Source: Actinocatenispora sp036503555 (lineage in GTDB: Bacteria > Actinomycetota > Actinomycetes > Mycobacteriales > Micromonosporaceae). Taken from it: 64,000 bases of DNA. The DNA lies in contig DASXWQ010000093.1 of the NCBI GenBank assembly GCA_036503555.1, positions 17,197-81,196 on the forward strand. Direction: 5' to 3'. The notes beneath the pieces were generated by a model, which did no database searches, was not told where the DNA came from, and was given only the letters and a program-made list of their open reading frames with translations. Position numbers and translations under genes: made by a program. This document shows, in pieces, positions 15,680 through 24,133 of this stretch (position 1 is the first letter of the stretch; every line of letters starts with the position of its first letter).

Positions 15680-16333
15680 ATGAGGATCGGCGTACTGGGC
15701 ACGGGCAACATGGCCGACGCGCTCGCCACCCACTGGGTACGGGCCGGGCACCGGGTGACGATCGGCGGGCGGGACCCGCGTAGGGCGGAACGGCTCGCGG
15801 CACGCCTCGGCGGCGGTACGCGGGCGGCCGGGCTGCGCGCCGCCGCCGAGTCCGGCGAGGTGGTGCTGGCCGCGCTGCCGTTCGAGGCGGTCGTGCCCGT
15901 CGTACGGGACCTGCGTGCGGCCCTGGCGGGCCGGGTGCTGATCGACTGCGCCAACGCGGTCGGGCCGGGCTTCCGACTGCTGACCGAGGGCGGCCCGGCC
16001 ATCGCGCGGCAGCTGGCCGCGGCGGCACCGGAAGCCCACGTGGTCAAGGCCTTCAACCTCTGCCACGAGGACGTCTGGCGCATGTCGCCGCCCGTCTTCG
16101 ACGGCCGGCCGCTGGCCGTCCCGATCTGCGGTGACGACCAGCCCGCCCTCGCCCGCGTACGCGAGCTGGTGCGCGACGCGGGCTGCGAACCGGTGGCCGG
16201 CGGCGGGCTCGACCGCGCGGGTCTCCTGGAGGCGACCGCCGCCCTGTTCATCGGCCTGTGGGTCGGTACCGGCGCGGACGCGCAGGCGATCGCGCCCCCG
16301 CTGGCGTACGCGGCCGGGCCCGGCGGCCAGTAG
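15680..16333 (+). CDS. NADP-binding oxidoreductase (F420-reductase-like)
   Basis: A 217-aa Rossmann protein: MRIGVLGTGNMADALATHWV then RVTIGGRDPRRAERLAARLG, the NADPH-binding start of the family that includes NpdG and ketopantoate-like reductases. Further matches are VLAALPFEAVVPVVRDLRAA, VLIDCANAVGPGFRLLTEGG and VVKAFNLCHEDVW. The substrate is unknown. A GTG lies one codon upstream of the chosen ATG; GAGAGGG precedes both. It is the likely target of the divergent HxlR regulator and a paralogue of the NpdG at 13234. Confidence 0.85.
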   Translation: MRIGVLGTGNMADALATHWVRAGHRVTIGGRDPRRAERLAARLGGGTRAAGLRAAAESGEVVLAALPFEAVVPVVRDLRAALAGRVLIDCANAVGPGFRLLTEGGPAIARQLAAAAPEAHVVKAFNLCHEDVWRMSPPVFDGRPLAVPICGDDQPALARVRELVRDAGCEPVAGGGLDRAGLLEATAALFIGLWVGTGADAQAIAPPLAYAAGPGGQ

Positions 16334-16340
16334 TGACGGG

Positions 16341-16371
16341 CCGGGGGCGGCGCTGCCGGCGCCGCCCCCGG
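16341..16371. terminator. Bidirectional terminator hairpin
   Basis: A 12-bp perfect stem (CCGGGGGCGGCG at 16341-16352 with 16360-16371) and a 7-base loop lie between the convergent stops at 16333 and 16377. Confidence 0.75.
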
Positions 16372-16376
16372 GTCGC

Positions 16377-17228
16377 CTAGAAGGTGTGTTCGGCGGCGGG
16401 GAACGCGCCGGCGGTGACCTCGTCGGCGAAGGCACGGGCGGCCTTGCCGAGGGCGGTGTTGAGGTCGGCGTACCGCTTGACGAACCGCGGCGTGTGCCCC
16501 GGCCGCAGGCCGGCCATGTCCTGCCACACCAGGACCTGCGCGTCGCAGTCGGGGCCGGCGCCGATGCCGATGGTCGGGATGGCCAGCTCGTGCGTGACGC
16601 GCTTCGCGACCTGGCCCGGCACCATCTCCAGCACCACCGCGAACGCGCCCGCCTCGCAGACCGCCCGGGCGTCCGCGACGATCGCGTCCGCCGCCTCACC
16701 GCGCCCCTGCACCCGGTACCCGCCGAGCAGGTGCTCGGACTGCGGGGTGAACCCGATGTGCGCCATCACCGGGATGCCGGCGTGGGTGAGCGCCTCGATC
16801 TGGGGCCGCATCCGGATGCCGCCCTCCAGCTTGACCGCCTGCGCGCCGCCCTCCTTCATCAGCCGTACCGAGGACTCCAGGGCCTGCGCGGGCCCCGCCT
16901 CGTACGTGCCGAACGGCAGGTCGGCCACGACCAGCGCCCGGGTCGTCGCCCGGGTGACCGCCTTGACCAGGGGCAGCATCTCGTCGAGGCTGACCCGCAG
17001 CGTGCTGTCGTAGCCGTACACGTTGTTGGCGGCGGAGTCGCCGACGAGCAGTACGGGAATGCCCACCTCGTCGAAGACCGCCGCGGAGTACTGGTCGTAG
17101 CTGGTGAGCATCGGCCAGCGCTCGCCCCGCTCCTTCGCCTCACGCAGGTGGGCGATGCGGACCCGCTTGATGCTCGGCCCGCCGTACAGGCTGGCCTCGG
17201 CCGTCCCGTCGGCGTACTTGTCGGACAT
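16377..17228 (-). CDS. panB: 3-methyl-2-oxobutanoate hydroxymethyltransferase
   Basis: A 283-aa enzyme transferring a hydroxymethyl group from methylene-THF to ketoisovalerate, the first step of pantothenate synthesis. Motifs: MLTSYDQYSAAVFDEVGIPV, LLVGDSAANNVYGYDSTLRV, VVADLPFGTYEAGPAQALES, AVKLEGGIRMRPQIEALTHA and IPVMAHIGFTPQSEHLLGGY; metal-binding Asp and Glu residues are in place. The start MSDKYADG at 17228 has a GAAGGGAGAA ribosome site. PanC and PanD are not adjacent, so the pathway genes are dispersed. Confidence 0.96.
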   Translation of the reverse strand: MSDKYADGTAEASLYGGPSIKRVRIAHLREAKERGERWPMLTSYDQYSAAVFDEVGIPVLLVGDSAANNVYGYDSTLRVSLDEMLPLVKAVTRATTRALVVADLPFGTYEAGPAQALESSVRLMKEGGAQAVKLEGGIRMRPQIEALTHAGIPVMAHIGFTPQSEHLLGGYRVQGRGEAADAIVADARAVCEAGAFAVVLEMVPGQVAKRVTHELAIPTIGIGAGPDCDAQVLVWQDMAGLRPGHTPRFVKRYADLNTALGKAARAFADEVTAGAFPAAEHTF

Positions 17229-17371
17229 CGTCAGTTCTCCCTTCCCTCGAGGCCCGTTCGGGTCCCCGGGTGGAGAGACGCCGGTACGCCGACGGCAACC
17301 CGCCGACGCTGGCGTGCTCTCGGGCCGATCCTGACACCAGAATGCGCCGCCTCGGCAGTACCCGATGCGGA

Positions 17372-17620
17372 ATGTCACATACCGCCGGGTCGGTGGACGG
17401 CGAGATCGAGCTGGCGGTCGAGGTCGTGTCGCCGCGCAGCCGGGATGGCGACCGCATCGACAAGCCCGCGCGGTACGCCCGGCTCGGGATCGGCGAGTTC
17501 TGGCGCGCCGACCGGGACGAGGCCGGCGTGGTGCACGTGGCCGTGTTCCGGCTGGACGCGGACCGTCGGGTCTACGTGCCGACCGGGACCGTGCCGCTGG
17601 ACGAGCTGGAGCAGCGCTGA
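17372..17620 (+). pseudogene. Uma2-family (DUF820) endonuclease fragment
   Basis: An 82-codon frame containing ELAVEVVSPRSRDGDRIDKP, ARYARLGIGEFWRADRDEAG and VYVPTGTVPLDELEQR. These are the catalytic core and C-terminus of Uma2 proteins (PD-(D/E)XK fold; the Glu-Val-Val-Ser-Pro strand and a following lysine). Family members are about 190 aa; the first half with the initial acidic residues is absent, and upstream sequence shows no matching frame. It is a remnant, convergent with nadE. Confidence 0.6.
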
Positions 17621-17623
17621 CGC

Positions 17624-19375
17624 TCAGGCGTCGCGGAAGCGGTTGGTGATGGGAAGGCGGCGGTCCCGGCCGAACGCCTTGGGACTGATCTTGGGGCCGG
17701 GCGCGGACTGCCGCCGCTTGTACTCGGCGAGGTCGACGAGCCGGATCACCCGATCTGTCACGTCCGGGTCGTGGCCGGCGGCGACCAGGTCGGCGCGGCT
17801 CGCGTCGCCGTCGACGTACCCGGCGAGGATCGCGTCGAGCTCGTCGTACGCCGGCAACGAGTCGGTGTCGAGCTGCCCGGGGCGCAGCTCCGCGCTCGGC
17901 GGTTTGGTGATCGAGTTCTCCGGGATGGGCGGCGTGCGGCCGCTCTTCTCAGCGTCCGCGTTGCGCCACCGGGCGAGCCGGAACACCAGCGTCTTCGGTA
18001 CGTCCTTGAGCGGGTTGAACCCGCCGACCGAGTCGCCGTACAGCGTGGAGTAGCCGACGGCCAGCTCGCTCTTGTTGCCGGTGGTGAGGACCAGGTGGCC
18101 CTCCTGGTTGGACAGCGCCATCAGCAGCACACCACGCACCCGCGCCTGGAGGTTCTCCACGGCCATGCCGGACAGCGTCAGCTGCGCCAGGTACGAGTCG
18201 ACCATCGGCGCGATCGGCTCGGTGCGGTAGCGCAGGCCGGTGCGGGCCGCGAGGTCCGCGGCGTCCGACCGGGAGTGCGCCGAGGAGTACTCGCTGGGCA
18301 TGGACACGCCGTGCACCCGGTCCGGGCCGAGCGCGTCGCAGGCGACGGCGGCGACGACCGACGAGTCGATGCCGCCGGACAGCCCGAGCACGACCGAGTC
18401 GAAGCCGTTCTTGCGTACGTAGTCGCGCAGGCCGGTGACGAGTGCCGCCCACACCTCGGCCTCGTCGGCGATCCGCTCGGTCAGCTCCCCGGTACGCCGC
18501 GACCCGGCCGGGGCGGCCGCCCCGGCGGAGACCACGACCCGCTCGACGCGCATCCCGGCCGCCTCGTCCGGCGCCGGCCCGTCCGCCGCCGCGGGCAGGT
18601 CCAGGTCGACGACCACCAGCGCCTCGGCGAACTGCGGCGCCCGGGCGATCAGCTCGCCGCCCGCGGCGACGACCAGCGAGTCGCCGTCGAACACCAGCTC
18701 GTCCTGCCCGCCGACCATGTTCACGTACGCCAGCGTCGCGCCGGCCTCGGCCGCCCGCCGCCGGCACAGGTCCAGTCGCGTGTCGTCCTTGGCCAGCTCG
18801 TACGGGGAGCCGTTGACGGTGACGACGAGCCCGGCGCCGGCCTCCCGCGCCGCGGCGACCGGCCCGCCGGCCTGCCACAGGTCCTCGCAGACCGTGAGGG
18901 CCACGTCGACGCCGCCGACACGTACCAGGGTCAGGGTGTCGCCGCTGACGAAGTACCGGTCCTCGTCGAAGACGCCGTAGTTGGGCAGGTGGTGCTTGAA
19001 GTACCGGGCGGCGACGGTGCCGCCGGCCAGCGCCGCGAGCGCGTTGCGCGGGCCGCGGTCCGGCTCGGCCTCGGCGCTCATCCGGGGCGGGCCGTCGGCG
19101 TCGAGGTAGCCGACGAGTACCGGCAGGTCGCCGAGGCCGTCGGCGGCGAGGTCGGCGGCGAGCCGGACCAGCGCGGCCCGGCTGGCCCGCACGAACGCGT
19201 CCCGGAACACCAGGTCCTCCACCGGGTACCCGGTGAGCATCATCTCCGGGAACGCGACGAGCCCGGCGCCCGCGTCGGCGGCGCGGCGGGCGGTCCGGCG
19301 TACCAGCTCGGCGTTTCCGGCGAGGTCGCCGACCGTCGGGTCCACCTGGGCGAGGGCGAGGCGCAGCGTCACCAT
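17624..19375 (-). CDS. nadE: Glutamine-dependent NAD+ synthetase
   Basis: A 583-aa two-domain enzyme making NAD+ from nicotinate adenine dinucleotide, ATP and glutamine. The N-terminal nitrilase-like glutaminase (1-260) shows the Glu-Lys-Cys triad in FPEMMLTGYPVEDLVF, KHHLPNYGVFDEDRYFV and ALTVCEDLWQAGG. The C-terminal synthetase (about 300-583) has the P-loop VVLGLSGGIDSSVVAAVACD and GNKSELAVGYSTLYGDSVGG. The ATG at 19375 is preferred; a GTG is the next codon. The gene overlaps nothing and ends four bases from the Uma2 remnant. Confidence 0.95.
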   Translation of the reverse strand: MVTLRLALAQVDPTVGDLAGNAELVRRTARRAADAGAGLVAFPEMMLTGYPVEDLVFRDAFVRASRAALVRLAADLAADGLGDLPVLVGYLDADGPPRMSAEAEPDRGPRNALAALAGGTVAARYFKHHLPNYGVFDEDRYFVSGDTLTLVRVGGVDVALTVCEDLWQAGGPVAAAREAGAGLVVTVNGSPYELAKDDTRLDLCRRRAAEAGATLAYVNMVGGQDELVFDGDSLVVAAGGELIARAPQFAEALVVVDLDLPAAADGPAPDEAAGMRVERVVVSAGAAAPAGSRRTGELTERIADEAEVWAALVTGLRDYVRKNGFDSVVLGLSGGIDSSVVAAVACDALGPDRVHGVSMPSEYSSAHSRSDAADLAARTGLRYRTEPIAPMVDSYLAQLTLSGMAVENLQARVRGVLLMALSNQEGHLVLTTGNKSELAVGYSTLYGDSVGGFNPLKDVPKTLVFRLARWRNADAEKSGRTPPIPENSITKPPSAELRPGQLDTDSLPAYDELDAILAGYVDGDASRADLVAAGHDPDVTDRVIRLVDLAEYKRRQSAPGPKISPKAFGRDRRLPITNRFRDA

Positions 19376-19422
19376 CCACCCATCCTCGCGCACCGCGCCC
19401 CCGGACACGGCATCTTCGCAGG

Positions 19423-20193
19423 TCAGAGCCGGTGGGTCGGGGTCCAGTCGAGAGCCTGCCAGGTGCCGGTCATGTCGATCACGGTGTTGGTCGTGTCGCC
19501 GGTGAGCGGCAGGGTACGGATGCCGTCCGGCCGGTCCAGCGCGGCGAGCAGCGCCGTCGCCAGGTCGGTACCGGCGAGCGCGGCGACGGGCCGGCCGTCG
19601 CGCATGCGTACCGGCGGGTGCGGGTCGTCCGGGTCGACCTCGGTGTACGTGCGGCCCGGCCCGGGCCCGTCGTCGAGCCCCACCTGCCACGCCGGCCACG
19701 AGGTGTCCGGCGTCGGCCAGGCCAGCCGCAGCACGGTCAGCGCCGTACCGGTCTCGCGGGCGGCGGCGGCCGCGGCCTGCTCGCCGAGCCGCTTCGTCAG
19801 CCCGTACGTGTCGGTCGCGTCGGCCGGCTCGTTCGCGGCGAGCGTCCGGTGCCGCAGCCCGCCGTGCACGGACAGGCTCGACACGAACACCACGTGCCGG
19901 GCCTCGCGCGCCGCCTGGACCGTCAGGTACGGGGACCTGACGTGCACGTCGAACGCGGTCGTCGGATCGCACCGCCCGGTCGCCGTGGTCGGCGCCATCG
20001 CCATGTGGACGACCGCCTCGGCCCCGGCGGTCGCCCGCGCCAGGTCGGCCGGGTTCGTGGCGTCGCCGGCCATGTACTCGCAGCCGGTGTCCGGCTCGTG
20101 CAGGTCGAGCACCCGCAGCTCGTGCCGGCCCGCGAGGACGGGCAGCACGAGCCGCCCGACGTACCCGGCACCACCGATGACCAGCAGCCGCAT
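19423..20193 (-). CDS. NAD-dependent epimerase/dehydratase (extended SDR)
   Basis: A 256-aa Rossmann protein: MRLLVIGGAGYVGRLVLPVL (GxxGxxG), AGDATNPADLARATAGAEAV, VVFVSSLSVHGG (catalytic Ser) and YGLTKRLGEQ (YxxxK). The substrate-binding C-terminal part is short. Members of this atypical group act on nucleotide sugars or other carbonyl substrates; the true substrate is unknown. It is 47 bases upstream of nadE in the same orientation and could be co-transcribed with it, and is divergent from the glutamine synthetase at 20291. Confidence 0.85.
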   Translation of the reverse strand: MRLLVIGGAGYVGRLVLPVLAGRHELRVLDLHEPDTGCEYMAGDATNPADLARATAGAEAVVHMAMAPTTATGRCDPTTAFDVHVRSPYLTVQAAREARHVVFVSSLSVHGGLRHRTLAANEPADATDTYGLTKRLGEQAAAAAARETGTALTVLRLAWPTPDTSWPAWQVGLDDGPGPGRTYTEVDPDDPHPPVRMRDGRPVAALAGTDLATALLAALDRPDGIRTLPLTGDTTNTVIDMTGTWQALDWTPTHRL

Positions 20194-20290
20194 CGTCGCC
20201 TACCCCCTTCGTCGGTGGGCACAGCGTGGCACACGGGGAAGTTGGCGTGCCGGTTACCCGGCGGAGCGGTGGAGGAGGCAGACTGCGGGC

Positions 20291-21643
20291 ATGGACCGTC
20301 AGCAGGAGTTCGTGCTACGTACCCTGGAGGAGCGCGACATCCGGTTCCTCCGGCTCTGGTTCACCGACGTGCTCGGCACGCTGAAGAGCGTGTCGGTGGC
20401 GCCGGCGGAGCTGGAGGCCGCGTTCGAGGAGGGCATCGGCTTCGACGGGTCCGCGATCGAGGGCTTCGCCCGGGTACACGAGTCGGACATGGTCGCCATA
20501 CCGGACCCCGCGACGTTCCAGGTCTTCCCGTTCGAGGGCGGGGCGTCGGGCGAGAGCGCCCGGATGTTCTGCGACATCGCGATGCCCGACGGCGCGCCGT
20601 CCTGGGCCGACCCGCGGCACGTGCTGCGCCGGACGCTCGCCAAGGCGGCCGAGAAGGGCTTCACCTTCTACACGCACCCGGAGATCGAGTTCTTCCTCGT
20701 CACCGACATGCCGGAGGACGGTTCGGAGCCGACGCCCGTCGACTCCGGCGGCTACTTCGACAACACCACGCACGCCGCCGCGCGCGACTTCCGCCGCCAG
20801 GCCGTCCTCGCACTCGAACGCATCGGCATCTCCGTCGAGTTCAGCCACCACGAGGTCGCCCCCGGCCAGCAGGAGATCGACCTGCGGTACGCGGACGCGC
20901 TGACCACCGCCGACAACATCATGACGTTCCGGCACGTGGTGAAGGAGGTGGCGGTGTCGCAGGGCGTGCGCGCCACGTTCATGCCGAAGCCGTTCACCCA
21001 CCAGCCGGGCAGCGGCATGCACACCCACCTGTCCCTGTTCGAGGGCGAACGCAACGCCTTCCACGACCCGACCGACCCGATGAAGCTGTCCAAGCTGGCG
21101 CGGTCGTTCATCGCCGGACTGCTGCACCACGCGCGGGAGTACACGGCGATCACGAACCAGTGGGTCAACTCGTACAAGCGGCTGTTCCCGGCGCCGCTGG
21201 CGGACACCACCAACGAGGCGCCCGCGTTCGTGTGCTGGGGCCACCTCAACCGGTCCGCCCTGGTCCGCGTCCCCGCGTACGGCAAGCCGATCTCGGCGCG
21301 CGTCGAGGTGCGCTCCCTCGACACCGCCTGCAACCCGTACCTGGCGTACGCGATGCTGCTCGCCGCCGGCATGAAGGGCATCGAGGAGGGGTACGAGCTG
21401 CCGCCGGGCGCCGAGGACGACGTGTGGGGGCTGACCGACGCCGAGCGCCGCGCCCTCGGGTACGAGCCGCTGCCGCACGACCTGTCCGAGGCGCTGGACG
21501 TGCTTGCCCGGTCGGAGTTCGTCGCCGAGACGCTCGGCGAGGGCGTGTTCGACTACTTCTGCAAGAACAAGCGCGCCGAGTGGGACGCGTACGCCAGCCG
21601 CGTCACGCCCTACGAGCGCCGCCGCTACCTGAACGTCCTGTAG
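20291..21643 (+). CDS. glnA2: Glutamine synthetase type I (GlnA2-like)
   Basis: A 450-aa GSI enzyme. Beta-grasp domain: FLRLWFTDVLGTLKSVSVAP and FDGSAIEGFARVHESDM. Catalytic domain: FYTHPEIEFFLV, EVAPGQQEIDLRY, MPKPFTHQPGSGMHTHLSLF, NSYKRLFP and SARVEVRSLDTACNPYLAYA. The adenylylation loop (NLYDLPPEE in the main GlnA) is replaced by a sequence around GAEDDVWGLTDAERRALGYE, so GlnE is unlikely to modify it; this fits GlnA2-type paralogues, some of which act on polyamines. Whether it makes glutamine or gamma-glutamyl-amines is open. Confidence 0.92.
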   Translation: MDRQQEFVLRTLEERDIRFLRLWFTDVLGTLKSVSVAPAELEAAFEEGIGFDGSAIEGFARVHESDMVAIPDPATFQVFPFEGGASGESARMFCDIAMPDGAPSWADPRHVLRRTLAKAAEKGFTFYTHPEIEFFLVTDMPEDGSEPTPVDSGGYFDNTTHAAARDFRRQAVLALERIGISVEFSHHEVAPGQQEIDLRYADALTTADNIMTFRHVVKEVAVSQGVRATFMPKPFTHQPGSGMHTHLSLFEGERNAFHDPTDPMKLSKLARSFIAGLLHHAREYTAITNQWVNSYKRLFPAPLADTTNEAPAFVCWGHLNRSALVRVPAYGKPISARVEVRSLDTACNPYLAYAMLLAAGMKGIEEGYELPPGAEDDVWGLTDAERRALGYEPLPHDLSEALDVLARSEFVAETLGEGVFDYFCKNKRAEWDAYASRVTPYERRRYLNVL

Positions 21644-21674
21644 GCCGTTTGGCGGCACCGCATACGGTCGGGGC

Positions 21675-22232
21675 ATGCTGCCGGGCGATCCGACCACGCC
21701 GCCGCCGGACGAGCCGACCCAGTCGGTCCCGGCGGACCCGCCCGCCCGGACGCACCGGACGGAGCCGTTGCCGGAGCTGGCGGAGATCCTCACCAGCGCG
21801 CCGCCGGTGACCGTACCGGCGGCCGGCGAGCTGGTGCCCGCGACCGCGCCGTACGGGGCGGAGCCGGTGCTCGCGCGGATCGGCCCGATCGCCGTCACCG
21901 CGACCACCGTGCACACGCCGAACGGCTCGTTCCCCGTCCGCGGCAGCACCTGGCACCTGCACGAGCACCTGTACCCGACGCAGCGCACACCGACCTGGGC
22001 GGTGACGCTGGCGATCGTGCTGACCGTGGTGTTCTTCTTCTGCTTCGCGTTCCTGAGCCTGCTGTTCCTGCTTTTCCTGCTGGCCAAGGAGACCCGCCTC
22101 ACCGGGTACGCGCAGGTGACCGTCACCAGCGGCCCCCGCGGCTGCGCCGTGCAGGTGCCCGTCGCCCGCCCCGAGGTGCTGGTCGGCCTGCACGCCCAGG
22201 TCGCGTACGTCCGGGCGATCGCCGCCGCCTGA
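21675..22232 (+). CDS. Hypothetical membrane-anchored protein
   Basis: A 185-aa protein: a Pro-rich disordered start (1-35), a soluble segment with a beta-rich PYGAEPVLARIGPIAVTATT, one or two adjoining hydrophobic helices (WAVTLAIVLTVVFFFCFAFL onward), and a C-terminal soluble strand-rich tail. I recognise no family. It lies between glnA2 and the type VII-like pair and may belong to that locus; similar Pro-rich N-tail membrane proteins occur beside ESX-like genes. Confidence 0.6.
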   Translation: MLPGDPTTPPPDEPTQSVPADPPARTHRTEPLPELAEILTSAPPVTVPAAGELVPATAPYGAEPVLARIGPIAVTATTVHTPNGSFPVRGSTWHLHEHLYPTQRTPTWAVTLAIVLTVVFFFCFAFLSLLFLLFLLAKETRLTGYAQVTVTSGPRGCAVQVPVARPEVLVGLHAQVAYVRAIAAA

Positions 22233-22301
22233 CCCGCCCCGGCGGGTTGGTGCCGATCCGATACGGTCTCCGGTTGCCTGCGTACGTCGGGGAGGGGCGG
22301 G

Positions 22302-22775
22302 ATGTCGGAAGCCAAGCCGGACGCGCTGAACCAGCACCTGCGCGTCGAGCCGTACCGGTCGGGCGACAGGTACGAGGTCGGTGACGACGCGATCTTCACG
22401 CGGGCCGCCGACCTCGCCGCGCTCGTCGCCAAGGACATCCGCGACCGCGTCACCACCGGTTTCACCGATGCGCTGGAGGTGGCGGCGATGAAGGCCGGCG
22501 CCGGCCACACGCACGCACCGTTCGGCCGGTTCGACGAGGCGGACCGGCTCGTCGGCCGGCACGGCCACCTGCGCGCGACGATGGCCGACGACCTCGCGGC
22601 CCTCGCCGCCGACTTCGACGACATCGCGAAAGCGTTGCGGTTGAGCCAACAGAGCTATCTGGAGACGGAGGACGCCGCGCACCGCTCCTTCGGCCGGTAC
22701 GACGCACACCACCAGCTGTCCGCCGCCGAACGCCGCCGCCTCGACGCCGCCCTCGGCCTCGACGGGGAGGCGTGA
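22302..22775 (+). CDS. ESX-like alpha-helical protein (type VII locus)
   Basis: A 157-aa, mostly helical protein (MSEAKPDALNQHLRVEPYRS onward) with helices around FTRAADLAALVAKDIRDRV and LRATMADDLAALAADFDDIA. Size and heptad-like pattern resemble the helical hairpin proteins that partner WXG100 or PPE-like substrates of type VII secretion, but no WXG is present. Its stop overlaps the next start (TGATG), so the two are coupled and may form a complex. Confidence 0.55.
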   Translation: MSEAKPDALNQHLRVEPYRSGDRYEVGDDAIFTRAADLAALVAKDIRDRVTTGFTDALEVAAMKAGAGHTHAPFGRFDEADRLVGRHGHLRATMADDLAALAADFDDIAKALRLSQQSYLETEDAAHRSFGRYDAHHQLSAAERRRLDAALGLDGEA

Positions 22776-24124
22776 TGGCGAGCGACGGCACCTGGGAGGC
22801 CGCCGTACGCCAGGTCACGCTGCCCGGCCGCGTCGACGACATCCACGCCATGAAACGCCCGTGGACCGCACTCTTCGACGAGCTGGTCGGTGTCCGCCGG
22901 CAGGCCGCCGACCTCCAGGCCAACATGACCACCCAGTGGAAGGGGCCCGCCGCCACCGAGTTCGCCAGAAAGGCGAAACAGATCGTCGACCGCATCGACC
23001 AGCTCCGCCAGGAGTACTCGACGGTCCTCGACCGCCTCGACACCCAGGCGAACGCGCTGTCCGAGGCCAAGAAGGCCATCCCCATCCCCAACCTCGGCGG
23101 CCAGCTCCCCGGCGGCCGCGAGGACGACGGCACCGGCGGCCGGCTCTACGACGACTTCGGCGACCACCCCCAGCGGTACGCCGACTTCGAGCACCTGGCC
23201 TACCGGTACCTCATGTCGTTCAACACCCCCGGCACCGACGCCGAGGCCAACCTCGGCGAGCACGGCGCCAGCTCCGGCACCTCCACCGACGACTGGACCG
23301 TCGACGTACGCGGGCGGCAGCAGGCCACCCCCGGCAACCGCCGCGCCAAGGACGCCGCCGTCGCCGCGTACTGCCGGGAGGTCGCCCGCACCTGGTACGA
23401 CAACAACAAGCAGGTCGCCAGCGCCGCCTTCGACAACCTCCGTACCGACTGGGACAACGAAACCCACCACATGCCCACCCCGTCCGGCAATACGAGCGTC
23501 GACAAGACCAAGACGGCGCCGGAGCGGCACCATGACAACGGCGGAGGCGGATCGGATGCCGCTGGTCTTGGTGGCGGCGCGGGAGGTCTTGGCGGCGGGA
23601 TGTCCCTGGGCGCCGGCGGATCCGCTGCGCCGGGCCGATACCAACTGCACTTTGGCTCGGGCCGCGGTCCTGCGACCGTGCCGGAGTCAGGTGGCGTCTC
23701 CTCGCTGGCCGGCACGGGAACGAGCGTGCCACCCGCCACGGCGGACGGCGTGGTGGGAAGTGGCGCCGGATACGCCGCCGGACCGACGACCGGCTCCGGT
23801 GGTGCCGCGGGAAGCGGCGGCGTCGGCGGGTTTGGCATCGGGGCGTCCGGCATCGGTGTCCGGGGCGGCGGCACGCCCACGCCGACCGGCCGCCCGACCG
23901 CGAGTGAACCGGTCGGTCCGCGCAGCGACGTGCGGGAGTACCTGCCGGGGCAGAAGGGCGCCGTGGCCGCGAGCCGCGCTGTGAACGGCGCGACCGGGAT
24001 GATGCCGCCTGGTGCCGGCGGCAACCGGAGCGACCGTGAGGAGCGACAGACCTGGCTCATCGAGGATGATGAGGACATCTGGCAGCCGAAGGAACGGCCG
24101 AGCCACACCGGGTTGATCGAGTAG
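22775..24124 (+). CDS. WXG100-like / Gly-rich putative type VII substrate
   Basis: A 449-aa protein. Residues 20-110 form a long helical hairpin with TTQWKGPAATEFARKAKQIV, whose WKG turn and following helix are the WXG100 signature. A middle domain (130-240) contains YCREVARTWYDNNKQVASAA; then comes a Gly/Ser-rich linker (250-390) and a C-terminal segment with RSDREERQTWLIEDDEDIWQ. The last motif (TWLxEDDDxW) is typical of PPE-like proteins encoded beside mycosins. It is expected to be secreted or assembled at the membrane; no core secretion genes are here. Confidence 0.72.
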   Translation: MASDGTWEAAVRQVTLPGRVDDIHAMKRPWTALFDELVGVRRQAADLQANMTTQWKGPAATEFARKAKQIVDRIDQLRQEYSTVLDRLDTQANALSEAKKAIPIPNLGGQLPGGREDDGTGGRLYDDFGDHPQRYADFEHLAYRYLMSFNTPGTDAEANLGEHGASSGTSTDDWTVDVRGRQQATPGNRRAKDAAVAAYCREVARTWYDNNKQVASAAFDNLRTDWDNETHHMPTPSGNTSVDKTKTAPERHHDNGGGGSDAAGLGGGAGGLGGGMSLGAGGSAAPGRYQLHFGSGRGPATVPESGGVSSLAGTGTSVPPATADGVVGSGAGYAAGPTTGSGGAAGSGGVGGFGIGASGIGVRGGGTPTPTGRPTASEPVGPRSDVREYLPGQKGAVAASRAVNGATGMMPPGAGGNRSDREERQTWLIEDDEDIWQPKERPSHTGLIE

Positions 24125-24133
24125 GCAAGGGCG